Assembly (NCBI GenBank): GCA_965248255.1
Contig: CBDFIW010000002.1
Location: forward strand, 1,170,062 to 1,234,061
Direction: 5' to 3'
DNA: 64,000 bases
Source: JAKZVK01 sp965248255
GTDB lineage: Bacteria > Acidobacteriota > Terriglobia > Bryobacterales > UBA6623
The notes below the pieces were generated by a model. That model saw nothing but the letters and a program-made list of their open reading frames with translations, did not search any database and had not been told where the DNA came from. Made by a program: the position numbers and the translations under genes. Numbering within the stretch: position 1 is the first letter of the stretch; every line of letters starts with the position of its first letter. Of the stretch, positions 53,973 to 61,237 are shown piece by piece.

Positions 53973-54092
53973 TCACAGCCCGAGCCTTGTAAAAGTGGGT
54001 TCCAGGGTGTAAGAGTCCTGCCGCTCCCGGAGCATGCCCGCCAGCCCGGCGTGCGGCCTCACCCTGTTGTATTGCGGCTGCCACCCGGTCAC
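53973..54092 (-). pseudogene. IS3-type transposase C-terminal remnant
   Basis: The frame reads VTGWQPQYNRVRPHAGLAGMLRERQDSYTLEP and ends shortly after. It matches the end of an rve integrase core (W...YN..RPH..L). Only this tail remains, next to the direct repeat at 54141. Confidence 0.6.
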
Positions 54093-54140
54093 GATGAGGG
54101 ACCGCCTTTTCCGTTCCTTGCCTCCAGACAAGCACTCCCA

Positions 54141-54225
54141 AGAAGCTGGAGACAGTGAGCTGACAGTCCGCTCGCTGGCCTCCCTGAACACAATCGCCGA
54201 ATGTGAGCTGGCGAGCCGCGGAGCC
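54141..54225. repeat. Direct repeat B flanking the TonB receptor gene
   Basis: Second copy of the repeat at 50791-50866, same orientation, sharing AGAAGCTGGAGAC, CTCGCTG, CCGAATGTGAGCTG and CGGAGCC. The two copies enclose the receptor gene and the IS3 remnant. Confidence 0.6.
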
Positions 54226-54297
54226 TTCCGGTGAGGCCCGGAAGGATTGATTGACGAAAGTTTCCGCCGCGTGGGATTCCATGGCTAGCACCCGACC

Positions 54298-54888
54298 CTA
54301 TTTGTCCGCGCGAGGGTCCGTTTTGCACACTTTTGGGCCGGTTTTTGCACCCAATCGACCCCTTTTTGCATCGTTTTTCCTGCGATTCTGCGCCCAGTGG
54401 GGACACAAATCATCCACCCCCCGAGCGAAGCGGCAGACCGCCTCCGGCGAGCGGTTCCCAACCGCCACGGGGAGGTCCACTGCATCTCTGCCGGACCTGC
54501 TGGGGGCGTGACGCCGATAGTCGCCGGTCGCCACAGCCCACTTGCGTGTGAGCGCCAGCAAGGCCTCGCGGGGGAGGTCCCGGATAGGCGGTTCGACCTG
54601 GGGGCCGAGCCGACGGGATCGTCTCCGCAGCTGCCGGGACTGGGCCATGGAAGCGTCGATCGTTCCTCGCCTCCGGGGTGGCCGCCTTTGCTCGCCAGGT
54701 CCGCGACGTGGCGGACGCGGTATCCCATTCCCCGCTTCCAACCGAGGGCTGGGCGTGATGCTCGTTGGACGCCTACAGCAGAAGTCGAACGAACACGTCT
54801 TATGCTGGATTCCGCCAGAACGGATCGCCGTAAGTCTTTGTGTTTTCGGGGCCGTGTCCTCCCTCGGTCTGGTGTTATCCTCAATCAT
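54298..54888 (-). CDS. Hypothetical prophage protein, weak evidence
   Basis: ATG 54888 overlaps the stop of the upstream terminase-small-like gene (ATGA), the same coupling seen elsewhere in this element. The product would be 196 aa, basic and Pro/Arg-rich, including RDLPREALLALTRKWAVATGDYRRHAP. I recognise no family. The competing frame 54285-54884 on the same strand is equally open, so the call rests mainly on the overlap. Confidence 0.3.
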   Translation of the reverse strand: MIEDNTRPREDTAPKTQRLTAIRSGGIQHKTCSFDFCCRRPTSITPSPRLEAGNGIPRPPRRGPGEQRRPPRRRGTIDASMAQSRQLRRRSRRLGPQVEPPIRDLPREALLALTRKWAVATGDYRRHAPSRSGRDAVDLPVAVGNRSPEAVCRFARGVDDLCPHWAQNRRKNDAKRGRLGAKTGPKVCKTDPRADK

Positions 54889-55370
54889 TTTCGCGTTTTC
54901 CGTCTCTTGCCCCGCTTTCGGGCCGGTTTCTTCTCCGACTCGGCCAGCTTTTCCAGCAGGGTCGTGGCCCACTCGGCCGGTGTGGTTCCGGGACCGCTGG
55001 GGACCTCGCCCTCGCGGGCGATCTTGGTGGCCTTCAAATCCTTGAGATGGCAGCGGATCATCCGGTCGAGTTTTTCCGAGGCGTCGATGTCCCCGTTGAT
55101 CTGGGCACGTACCAGCTTCACCGAGTACACCGCCACCAGCTCGACCTGCATGAAATCCGAGCTCTTGTTGAACACGAAGTCGTTCTGCAGCCGCTCGATG
55201 ATCTCCCGGAAAAGCTCCCGCTCCTCATCGTCCAGGCACTGATTGGCCCAGATGCCGTGGGTCATAGGATTGAGGTTGTTGTGGCGGCCGGTACGCTTGG
55301 GCGGCTGGGCCTTCCCCTCGGCGCTGTGCCAAGTGTCGAGGTTTTGCTGGTCTTTCTTGTTCAATGCCAC
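54885..55370 (-). CDS. Phage protein, possibly terminase small subunit
   Basis: 161 aa. Contains NNLNPMTHGIWANQCLDDEERELFREIIERLQNDFVFNKSSDFMQVELVAVYSVKLVRAQ and a Lys/Arg-rich tail. The HG(I/L)..-start followed by helices resembles small packaging proteins that recruit phage DNA, but the match is by pattern only. A promoter-like motif lies at 55503-55530, 133 nt upstream, with a 34-G homopolymer between. Confidence 0.55.
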   Translation of the reverse strand: MALNKKDQQNLDTWHSAEGKAQPPKRTGRHNNLNPMTHGIWANQCLDDEERELFREIIERLQNDFVFNKSSDFMQVELVAVYSVKLVRAQINGDIDASEKLDRMIRCHLKDLKATKIAREGEVPSGPGTTPAEWATTLLEKLAESEKKPARKRGKRRKTRK

Positions 55371-55428
55371 CGATTCGGCTCCAACGATGTGTTCACGACG
55401 GGCTCTCTGGCTTCCCCACCTCGGGGTT

Positions 55429-55464
<36 letters not shown>

Positions 55465-55502
55465 GATGAATTTCGCCCCCAAACGAGAAAGCCGTCTTTG
55501 GT

Positions 55503-55530
55503 TACTTACCGGGAGGCGTCGGAATGTGTC
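55503..55530 (-). promoter_or_regulatory. Phage promoter-like motif, copy 3 (upstream of terminase-small-like gene)
   Basis: On the minus strand: CCGACAC, 16 nt, GTAAGTAAC. It overlaps the 3' end of the HTH gene at 55506 and points to the gene starting at 55370. Confidence 0.65.
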
Positions 55531-55769
55531 GGCTTCGATGCGCGGTCCTTGGCCAGGATCTGACGTACCCGGCGCGTTGTGACACCGGCCAGCTTGCCGA
55601 TCTCGCGGGTGGAGACGCCTTGATCCGTCAGGGCCAGCACGAGCTTGCGACGCGTCTCATAGAATTGCGTATTGGCCGGGACCCACAGCAGGCCCGTGAA
55701 GTCTTGCTGGACCTCGCTGAACAGCTCCGGCGGCAGCACATCCTTGGCGTTGGCATATCGACGGTTCAC
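55506..55769 (-). CDS. Small HTH regulator, Mor-like
   Basis: GTG 55769 overlaps the TGA of the upstream gene (GTGA); 87 aa. NRRYANAKDVLPPELFSEVQQDFTGLLWVPAN resembles the start of Mor/CD3324-type regulators, and STREIGKLAGVTTRRVRQILAKDR is a helix-turn-helix near the C-terminus. Probably a phage transcription activator or repressor. A longer start at 55796 would overlap the neighbour by 31 nt. Partial copies of its 3' end recur at 60000-60110 and 61471-61665. Confidence 0.65.
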   Translation of the reverse strand: MNRRYANAKDVLPPELFSEVQQDFTGLLWVPANTQFYETRRKLVLALTDQGVSTREIGKLAGVTTRRVRQILAKDRASKPTHSDASR

Positions 55770-56326
55770 GGTTTGCTGGTCTGTTCCTTGATCCATGGTT
55801 GATCCACGTCGGGGTTGTAAAAGCGCAGACGGTTTTCATTAGGCGGCGGGCCGACGATCTCGATGGACTGCCGGGTCACCTCGCCGATGCGCTTTCTCTC
55901 GTCCAGGAAACACACAAGGCCATAGTCCTCGCCACAGGGAAAACGGAATCGTCCCCGGTTCTGGTAAAGCCGAGCCTCACTCCATCCTAGGGATAGCGCC
56001 TGGTCTCGGATGGCATCGACCTGGGGCACGGCTGAGGACCGAACTCGCTGGATAAACCGCCAGTCGCCGTCTTCGGGGAAAAGATACGGTGGGACGGCCG
56101 GTGTCTCCTTCACTGGAGGGCGCACACGATCAGATCGGCCATCAAACGCATCGATCCGAGGCGGTGCATAGGTCTTGGGGTCGAGCGACTGGACGGCCGC
56201 ACGGAGCGCCTCGTCTCCGAAGTGCTCGATGGCCCAGGCGTGAATCTCGTTGAACCGGGTGCGTAGCATATCGAAGGCCTGGGCCGAGAGACGTCCTGAG
56301 CCCACTCTCTTCTTGGCCAGGTCCAT
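55766..56326 (-). CDS. Prophage protein of unknown function, duplicated downstream
   Basis: 186 aa from ATG 56326. Contains SAQAFDMLRTRFNEIHAWAIEHFGDEALRAAVQSLDPKTYAPP, then PYLFPEDGDWRFIQRVRSSAVPQVDAIRDQALSLGWSEARLYQNRGRFRFPCGEDYGLVCFLD. The coding pattern extends upstream to about 56478 (YASTNLTFFETSQPHDYGRDFVGVFGTCFRRLDPDYYAWLRHR), but there is no ATG, GTG or TTG there and an in-frame TAA at 56480-56482. Either the start is unusual or the 5' end is damaged. A frameshifted second copy lies at 61680-62225. No family recognised. Confidence 0.55.
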   Translation of the reverse strand: MDLAKKRVGSGRLSAQAFDMLRTRFNEIHAWAIEHFGDEALRAAVQSLDPKTYAPPRIDAFDGRSDRVRPPVKETPAVPPYLFPEDGDWRFIQRVRSSAVPQVDAIRDQALSLGWSEARLYQNRGRFRFPCGEDYGLVCFLDERKRIGEVTRQSIEIVGPPPNENRLRFYNPDVDQPWIKEQTSKP

Positions 56327-56479
56327 CCGGTGCCGCAGCCAGGCGTAGTAGTCCGGATCGAGCCGGCGAAAACAGGTCCCGAAGACACCGACGAAGTCTC
56401 GACCGTAGTCGTGCGGCTGGCTGGTCTCAAAGAACGTCAGGTTGGTCGATGCGTAGAGCGCGGTCTCCCGCCTGCGTGA

Positions 56480-56563
56480 TTACTTGCCGGGGACATCCCG
56501 CTCCCTGATCGGGATCGGGTCGTCTCCGGTCGTGTGGTCCTCAATTCGTTTCAGATGGCTCAC
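56480..56563 (-). CDS. 27-codon leader ORF
   Basis: GTG 56563, with GGAGAG 6 nt upstream, opens SHLKRIEDHTTGDDPIPIRERDVPGK and stops at 56480, in the same frame as the gene that follows. It lies between promoter-like motif 4 and that gene. It could be a small phage gene, a leader peptide, or the true 5' end of the next gene cut by a stop. Confidence 0.35.
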   Translation of the reverse strand: MSHLKRIEDHTTGDDPIPIRERDVPGK

Positions 56564-56599
56564 GTGCGTCTCTCCGGTTCGTAGGTTTCCCCATGGAGA

Positions 56600-56627
56600 T
56601 ACCTACCGGAGAACCCGCCGAAGTGTC
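56600..56627 (-). promoter_or_regulatory. Phage promoter-like motif, copy 4
   Basis: On the minus strand: CTGACAC, 16 nt, GTAGGTATC. It points to the leader ORF (56563) and the duplicated unknown gene (56326). Confidence 0.6.
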
Positions 56628-56712
56628 AGGCCACCGAAAGCGCAGCAAGATGCTGTAGATGCCGTTCCCGTGTGGGAGGTCTTACCAACGGGAGGGTCAC
56701 CCTCGGCAAGCC

Positions 56713-56885
56713 TGCGGGTGTTGCGGGTGTCGTGCGGGTGTAAAATAGAAATATATCTCTACGTGGGGCCGTTTTTAAAGGGTGTCCGTGAGAGGGGGAC
56801 TGTCTTTTTCTTTGCTCTAGGGGGGGGGGTAAGACCTCTGGAAATACACCCGCAAACCCCAGGATCGATACCCGCAACACCCGCA
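56713..56885. repeat. Iteron-like nonamers in two opposed arrays
   Basis: TGCGGGTGT occurs at 56713-56721, 56722-56730 and 56733-56741. Its complement ACACCCGCA occurs at 56846-56854 and 56877-56885, with the variant ATACCCGCA at 56868-56876. The arrays face each other across about 100 nt that include a G10 run (56820-56829). No gene is seen between 56640 and 56955. The layout resembles initiator or regulator binding sites. Confidence 0.6.
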
Positions 56886-56955
56886 AAAACGACGAGGAGC
56901 GGCATCGATCTTGCGTGACCCACTTGGTCGTTGACCTGTTTATAGTCTAAACAAC

Positions 56956-57041
56956 CACCGCCTGAAAGGCGGTGGGCTGGGTTACGACTGAAAGTCGGCT
57001 TGCGGCTTAAGCCGCCTGAAGAGGTCCCGGCTGAGAGCCGG
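56956..57041. repeat. Cluster of four hairpins at one end of the IS200-like remnant
   Basis: Perfect palindromes follow one another: CACCGCC/GGCGGTG (56956-56974), CGACT/AGTCG (56985-56997), GCGGCTTAAGCCGC (57002-57015) and CCGGCT/AGCCGG (57027-57041). The first is repeated exactly as ACCGCCTGAAAGGCGGT at 57517-57533, beyond the other end of the transposase remnant, as expected of the foldback ends used by IS200/IS605 transposases. Confidence 0.65.
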
Positions 57042-57042
57042 C

Positions 57043-57483
57043 TCAAGGCTTGGTGGGCGCTGTAATCTTGAAGCCCTCCTCGTCTTCATCCCATTTCTGG
57101 CTCTCGATGTAACTCTGGAGTTGCCTCGTCGACCGCGCCCACCGTCGCGCAGAAATACCCGCGCGCCCACAGATGCTGCCCCCAATACCGCTTCCGCAAC
57201 TCCCCAAACTCGTCCTGCAACCGCCGCGACGACCTCCCTTCAGGTATTGCACCAGCTTCGACGGCGCCAACTGCGGCGGCGCCGACACCAGCAGATGTAC
57301 GTGATCCGGCGACACCGCGCCCCGAACCACCACCACGTCTCGTGCCTGACAGCTCTGCCGGATCAAGTCTCGCGCCCGCTCGGCCACTCTCCCTCGCAAC
57401 ACCTTATAGCGGTACTTCGTGATCCAGATCAGGTGATACTTGATGTCGTAGACCGCATGCGCCCCTCGCCGATACTCGCCCAT
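57043..57483 (-). pseudogene. IS200/IS605-type TnpA (Y1 transposase) with two frameshifts
   Basis: The N-terminal part reads MGEYRRGAHAVYDIKYHLIWITKYRYKVLRGRVAERARDLI and VSPDHVHLLVSAPPQLAPSKLVQYLKG, with the HUH-type HVHLL metal site. At about 57233 a base is missing. The true sequence SSRRLQDEFGELRKRYWGQHLWARGYFCATVGAVDEAT continues in another frame, and a second shift near 57115 returns to the first frame for LQSYIESQKWDEDEEGF. Inactive unless the shifts are sequencing errors. Confidence 0.75.
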
Positions 57484-57516
57484 CCCCCTATTGTCATCCA
57501 GACCCGCTGGAAGCTG

Positions 57517-57533
57517 ACCGCCTGAAAGGCGGT
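57517..57533. repeat. Terminal hairpin of the IS200-like remnant
   Basis: ACCGCCTGAAAGGCGGT, an exact copy of 56957-56973, marks the far end of the remnant. Confidence 0.6.
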
Positions 57534-57583
57534 GGGTTTAGACCTGGCGATTGAACTAAATTTGGGTCGTAAGCGTGGCTCCC

Positions 57584-57830
57584 ATGAAACTGCCCAGCCG
57601 GATCAAGCCGATCATTCAGCTCAAGGCCGCCGCCGCCGAGATCGTGTGCACGCTCCGGGATCAGCAGGAACCCTTGATCATCACCCCGAGAACGGGGAAG
57701 CCAAGGTGGTGGTGCAGGATATCGACAGCTACGAGACGCAGGAGACCATGGCGCGGCTCAGGATTCTCGCGCTGGGTAGCCCGTCGGATCAAGGCCGGTT
57801 TGTGCCGTTGAGTGAAAGTTGGAACAATAG
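57584..57830 (+). pseudogene. Phd/YefM-type antitoxin, frameshifted
   Basis: KPIIQLKAAAAEIVCTLRDQQEPLIIT is in one frame and ENGEAKVVVQDIDSYETQETMARLRILALG in the next. Together they match Phd/YefM antitoxins (EPLIIT.NGEAKVVVQDI.SYE). An extra base near 57686-57692 causes the shift. No RelE/ParE toxin gene follows; the next gene is a VOC protein. Remnant of a toxin-antitoxin module. Confidence 0.7.
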
Positions 57831-57872
57831 GTCCCATCAATTCAAGGCCCACTCGATCCCAAGGAGTCATCG

Positions 57873-58307
57873 ATGACACTCAACACCTATCTGACCTTCG
57901 ACAGCAATTGTCGGGAGGCGTTTGAATTCTACCGCTCGGTATTTGGCGGGGAGTTTGCGGAAATCCACACCTTTGGCGAGGGGCCGCCCGAGATGGGCGT
58001 TCCCGAAGACGAGCGTGATCTCATCATGCACGTATCGTTACCCATCGGGTCGAGCGTGCTTATGGGCAGCGACTCCAGCTCCACGCAAGGACCGCCGCCG
58101 GTCATCGGCAGCAACTTCTCCATTTCCGTCATCCCCGACAGCAAGGAGGAAGCCGACCGGCTGTATGCCGGCTTGTCGGAGGGAGGCACAACGGTGATGC
58201 CGATGGCGGACGCGTTTTGGGGCTCCTACTTCGGCATGTGCGTCGACCCGTTTGGCGTTCGCTGGCAGATCAACTTTGAATATCCGGTGTCGGGGGCCTC
58301 AGGCTGA
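57873..58307 (+). CDS. PhnB-like VOC family protein
   Basis: 144 aa. TLNTYLTFDSNCREAFEFYRSVFGGE and DLIMHVSLPIGSSVLMGSD are typical of PhnB/glyoxalase-fold proteins, as is the end FWGSYFGMCVDPFGVRWQINF. AAGGAG lies 6 nt before ATG 57873. Members of this family include dioxygenase-like and resistance proteins, and many have no known reaction. It looks like intact host cargo among phage remnants. Confidence 0.85.
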   Translation: MTLNTYLTFDSNCREAFEFYRSVFGGEFAEIHTFGEGPPEMGVPEDERDLIMHVSLPIGSSVLMGSDSSSTQGPPPVIGSNFSISVIPDSKEEADRLYAGLSEGGTTVMPMADAFWGSYFGMCVDPFGVRWQINFEYPVSGASG

Positions 58308-58374
58308 CCCTGCGTTTCTCTCTCCACCTGGAAGTCTCTGAACTCGATCTCCGGTCAATCCCGACCGCCCTCAT

Positions 58375-58384
58375 CGAAATTTCG
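58375..58384. promoter_or_regulatory. Palindrome CGAAATTTCG, copy 1
   Basis: Part of a repeated block CCTCATCGAAATTTCGC that recurs 132 nt downstream. The perfect 10-bp palindrome suggests a dimeric repressor site. The intergenic stretch 58308-58639 holds no gene. Confidence 0.4.
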
Positions 58385-58506
58385 CTGGGGGTGCGGAAAG
58401 AAAATCAAAAATAGTTTCCCTCTCAACGATCTTTGTATCCCACTGATTGATAAGTCTTTATCTTCTTCTTCGCCTCGACCCGCCCGGGAGAGGCCGCGTC
58501 CCTCAT

Positions 58507-58516
58507 CGAAATTTCG
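58507..58516. promoter_or_regulatory. Palindrome CGAAATTTCG, copy 2
   Basis: Second copy of the CCTCATCGAAATTTCGC block, 124 nt upstream of the gene starting at 58640. Confidence 0.4.
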
Positions 58517-58639
58517 CCAATAGAGGGTGAAGGCTCCGGCGAGAGCTTCACTTCGACACGGGCACCCGGCAGATTCGGGTTACGCCCCCAGGGGGTGTTT
58601 TTCGTTGGTGCGCCCGATGGCGCGAAAGGAGGTCCGGAA

Positions 58640-58969
58640 ATGACGGATGTAACCAAGGCGTCCCTGAGTCCTGCCCGGCGCCGGCTCGTCGAGCTGATGC
58701 AGGAGATCAACTACGGGCGGATCGAATGGCTCGAAGTACAGGACGCAGAGCCCGTGTTCGACCCACGGCCCAAGGTCGTGCGCCAGGTCGTGTTCGGAAA
58801 GAACAACCGACCCAACGCTTGCCGTGCCCATACCAGCTTCGCGCTCAAGAAGCAGGTAGAGGAGCTGTTCGAGTTCTTTGAACGAGCGCAGTGGTTCGTG
58901 GTCCAGGAACTCGTGATCAACGACGGGCTGCCCGTCCGCATGACGGTGGCGGACGCGCCCCGGGTCTGA
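58640..58969 (+). CDS. Small YezD-like (DUF2292) protein
   Basis: 109 aa. The segment LVELMQEINYGRIEWLEVQDAEPVFDPRPKVVRQVVFG resembles the DUF2292/YezD fold (I.YG.I...V.DG..V), followed by a helical tail (KKQVEELFEFFERAQWFVVQELVINDG). GGAGG precedes ATG 58640. Such proteins are found in phages and integrative elements beside a sigma factor; the function is unknown. Confidence 0.6.
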   Translation: MTDVTKASLSPARRRLVELMQEINYGRIEWLEVQDAEPVFDPRPKVVRQVVFGKNNRPNACRAHTSFALKKQVEELFEFFERAQWFVVQELVINDGLPVRMTVADAPRV

Positions 58970-59135
58970 ATCCGAGCCTGACAAGTAACAAACACGGTCC
59001 ACAAACACCAGACAACCGGCTGGCCGCGAGAGGCGGAAGCGCGTTGTGGGTGTCGCCGAAACCGGCGTCCCGCAGCGCACTTTCCGCTCTTTTCGTTTGA
59101 GAGCGGCCCGACCCGGCACAGGTCGACACCCACGC

Positions 59136-59163
59136 GAGCCCCTCCTCGGCCCCGAGGAGGCTC
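59136..59163 (+). promoter_or_regulatory. Hairpin sequestering the sigma-factor ribosome binding site
   Basis: CCTCCTCG (59141-59148) pairs with CGAGGAGG (59153-59160); GAG (59136-59138) and CTC (59161-59163) extend the stem past a two-base bulge. The Shine-Dalgarno GAGGAGG (59154-59160) is entirely within the stem, and the ATG follows at 59165. Translation of the sigma factor should be low unless the hairpin opens. Confidence 0.65.
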
Positions 59164-59164
59164 G

Positions 59165-59752
59165 ATGAGGCGCAACAAGTACGACGAGGGCATCGATCCG
59201 TATGCCGTCGAGATCATCCGATTCAAAGCAAGGCAATTAGTGGGACAGGCGGGTTTTACGGTCGCGGATCGTGAGGATCTGGAGCAGGAGTTGATCCTCG
59301 ATCTGCTGCGCAGGATGCCCAAGTACGACTCCAAGCGGGCAAAGCGGAACACCTTTATCGCCCGGGTGGTCGAGCATAAGATCGCCAACCTCATCGAGGC
59401 TCAGACGGCCAGCGATCGGGATTACCGGCGCTGCCGTTGTTCCCTGAACGAACTCTTCAAGGACGAGGACGGCCGCATGGTCGAGCGAGCCGAGAAGCTC
59501 GACCAGGAGGATTGCCTGCTGCGCACCCTTGTGCAGCCGAGAGCGGCGGAGGAGCTGCGCTCTCTCGCGCTCGACGTGGCCGCCATCGTCGAAACCCTCC
59601 CACCCGAATTGCGCGCCTTTTGCCGGCGCCTCGGGCAGGAAACGGTGTCCGAGATCTCCCGCGACACGGGCGTTCCGCGCGGAACGCTCTACAAGTCCAT
59701 CCATAGGCTGTGGGAAATCTTCGAGGACGCCAGCTTGAAAGATTATTTGTGA
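59165..59752 (+). CDS. Phage-encoded sigma-70-family sigma factor (ECF-like)
   Basis: 195 aa. An N-terminal sigma-2-like region (FKARQLVGQAGFTVADREDLEQELILDLLRRMPKYDSKRAKRNTFIARVVEHKIANLIEAQ) is followed by a sigma-4-like HTH (LPPELRAFCRRLGQETVSEISRDTGVPRGTLYKSIHRLWEIFE). There is no sigma-3 region, as in ECF factors. Its Shine-Dalgarno is inside a hairpin. Promoter-like motif 5 starts 9 nt after its stop. It is the natural candidate to read the seven GACAC-N16-GTARGTA motifs, but that link is inference. Confidence 0.8.
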   Translation: MRRNKYDEGIDPYAVEIIRFKARQLVGQAGFTVADREDLEQELILDLLRRMPKYDSKRAKRNTFIARVVEHKIANLIEAQTASDRDYRRCRCSLNELFKDEDGRMVERAEKLDQEDCLLRTLVQPRAAEELRSLALDVAAIVETLPPELRAFCRRLGQETVSEISRDTGVPRGTLYKSIHRLWEIFEDASLKDYL

Positions 59753-59760
59753 CGCCCCCC

Positions 59761-59788
59761 GACACTTTTCGTTCGCTGCCGGTAAGTA
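59761..59788 (+). promoter_or_regulatory. Phage promoter-like motif, copy 5 (plus strand)
   Basis: CCGACAC, 16 nt, GTAAGTATC on the plus strand, the only plus-strand copy. It is followed by AAGGAGG and ATG 59840. Confidence 0.65.
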
Positions 59789-59839
59789 TCACTTGAGGGC
59801 GTCCTCCTAACGGAACAAAGACCTGAAGGAGGCAAAGCA

Positions 59840-60000
59840 ATGAATCGAGAACTGTATCGCTACAACTTCGCCGCGACGGCGCCAATGCGGGACGTCGAGG
59901 AATCCGTGTTCCTGGCCGTGCTGGCCACCGAATGCTTGCACGGCCGATCCCTGGTGCGCCTCATCCTTTTGTCTCGACAACGACAAGCGCTCCTGCGTGG
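59840..60000 (+). pseudogene. Truncated prophage protein after promoter motif 5
   Basis: AAGGAGG precedes ATG 59840. NRELYRYNFAATAPMRDVEESVFLAVLATECLHGRSLVRL is followed, in another frame, by ASSFCLDNDKRSCVV, so a shift lies near 59960. At 60001 the sequence jumps to the repeated 3' end of the HTH gene (55478-55600). Family not named; it looks like a phage gene cut by recombination. Confidence 0.55.
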
Positions 60001-60029
60001 TGCCCCCAAACGAGAAAGCCGTCTTTGGT

Positions 60030-60057
60030 TACTTACCGGAAAGTTTCGGAATGTGTC
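60030..60057 (-). promoter_or_regulatory. Phage promoter-like motif, copy 6
   Basis: On the minus strand: CCGACAC, 16 nt, GTAAGTAAC, within a partial duplicate of the 55478-55600 region. Its downstream side now meets the end of the truncated gene, so it may be non-functional. Confidence 0.55.
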
Positions 60058-60112
60058 GGCTACGATGCGCGGTCCTCGGCCAGAATTTGACGCACCATTT
60101 CCGGAGTGACGC

Positions 60113-61237
60113 TTATGGACTCGCACACACCGGCGGCGCGGTATAGTCCAGACTCAGCAATCGGAAGTAATTCCGCCCCAAGGCGATGTTCCGAAAAGCG
60201 GCATCATTCAAGTCACGAAGGATCCGACTCGTAACGTGCAGTTCCGTGCGATAGACATCGATGCCCTTGTCCCTCGAGGCCAAGAAGTCGGTTCCAGGCA
60301 GGATCCGTTCCGAGTAGTCGTTCAAGAACGCAACATAGAGTGCTCGCTTATCCGGCTGTGAGAAGTAGACATCGTCGATCACCCGCCAGGAAATATCCAA
60401 CATCAGCTTCGGGTAGCGATCCAACAGCAACATCATCGTTTGGATGTGCTGGGCAGCGTCCATATCGACCAGTTCCCGGGACAGTCCCATATGAACCCAG
60501 ATGATCGTATTGTTAGGATACAAACGCAGCACTTCCTGCATGAGGGGTAGGTATCGGATCGGGTTCTCGTCGTTGCCCAGATCCGCGTGGATCGCGAGCG
60601 GAATGTCCCGTTCCCGCAGCGTCTCCATGAAGTTTGCCCACTCCGTGAGTACGGCCATGGGGACAGGACCACGCCCGTTGCTAAACAACGCCTGTTTCAC
60701 CAGATTTACCTCGCCCATCCACTGAAATGCGCCGGGGTACTCCTCCTCCAAGAGTTGCATTCCCGGGAGGATCGACTCCGGTCGTGACAAGTCCGGAAAG
60801 GTCATCGAGAGAGTCAGGTGGACACCTGGAGGGGCGTTCGCGACGTAGTTGGCGGCATTGACAAAATCGTTCTTCAGCGTCGGCGTCACCGGCGTCCCGG
60901 GACAGTCCAAGTAGTAGGTGCAGGACGAATCCGGTGGCAGCATCTGACCAATGCCAGAGACGTTGGCGAACAGGACGCCGGTCTCCTTGAGGTAGGAGAC
61001 CATCTCCTCGAACGGGATCGCAGGACCTCCAAAAGGTCGGAAGTGCAGGTGGGTATCCACAACCGCAGTTTGCGGCTGGGCGGAGCGGTCGTAACAGGGT
61101 GGGTCGTCGGTCTGGAACATCTCCAACGTGGGTTGCGAGACGCAACCAGCGAGTCCCAAGACGCTGAACATAAACAGCAGGAAAAACGAGGATCTCCGCA
61201 GGTTGTCGCCCGTGAGCATCGATCGACATTGCATCAT
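60113..61237 (-). CDS. Amidohydrolase-like lipoprotein
   Basis: 374 aa from ATG 61237. The signal SFFLLFMFSVLGLAGCVSQ has the lipobox LAGC. The domain resembles amidohydrolase_2: metal-site start VVDTHLHFRPFGG, IHADLGND near residue 215, VHMGLSRELVD near 245, and LPGTDFLASRDKGIDVYRTEL near 315. It probably hydrolyses or decarboxylates a small substrate in the periplasm, which is unknown. It is a host-type gene embedded between phage duplicates. The open frame upstream to 61441 lacks a plausible N-terminus. Confidence 0.8.
   Translation of the reverse strand: MMQCRSMLTGDNLRRSSFFLLFMFSVLGLAGCVSQPTLEMFQTDDPPCYDRSAQPQTAVVDTHLHFRPFGGPAIPFEEMVSYLKETGVLFANVSGIGQMLPPDSSCTYYLDCPGTPVTPTLKNDFVNAANYVANAPPGVHLTLSMTFPDLSRPESILPGMQLLEEEYPGAFQWMGEVNLVKQALFSNGRGPVPMAVLTEWANFMETLRERDIPLAIHADLGNDENPIRYLPLMQEVLRLYPNNTIIWVHMGLSRELVDMDAAQHIQTMMLLLDRYPKLMLDISWRVIDDVYFSQPDKRALYVAFLNDYSERILPGTDFLASRDKGIDVYRTELHVTSRILRDLNDAAFRNIALGRNYFRLLSLDYTAPPVCASP

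Noticed and set aside
54397..55242. 281-codon plus-strand frame near the prophage packaging gene
   Set aside because: Overlaps the better supported terminase-small-like gene on the other strand; the composition is Ser/Arg/Pro-rich without pattern.
56481..56508. Eighth possible promoter-like motif (TACTTGC at 56481-56487)
   Set aside because: The first block is altered and no GACAC block lies at the 16-nt position, so it does not meet the pattern.
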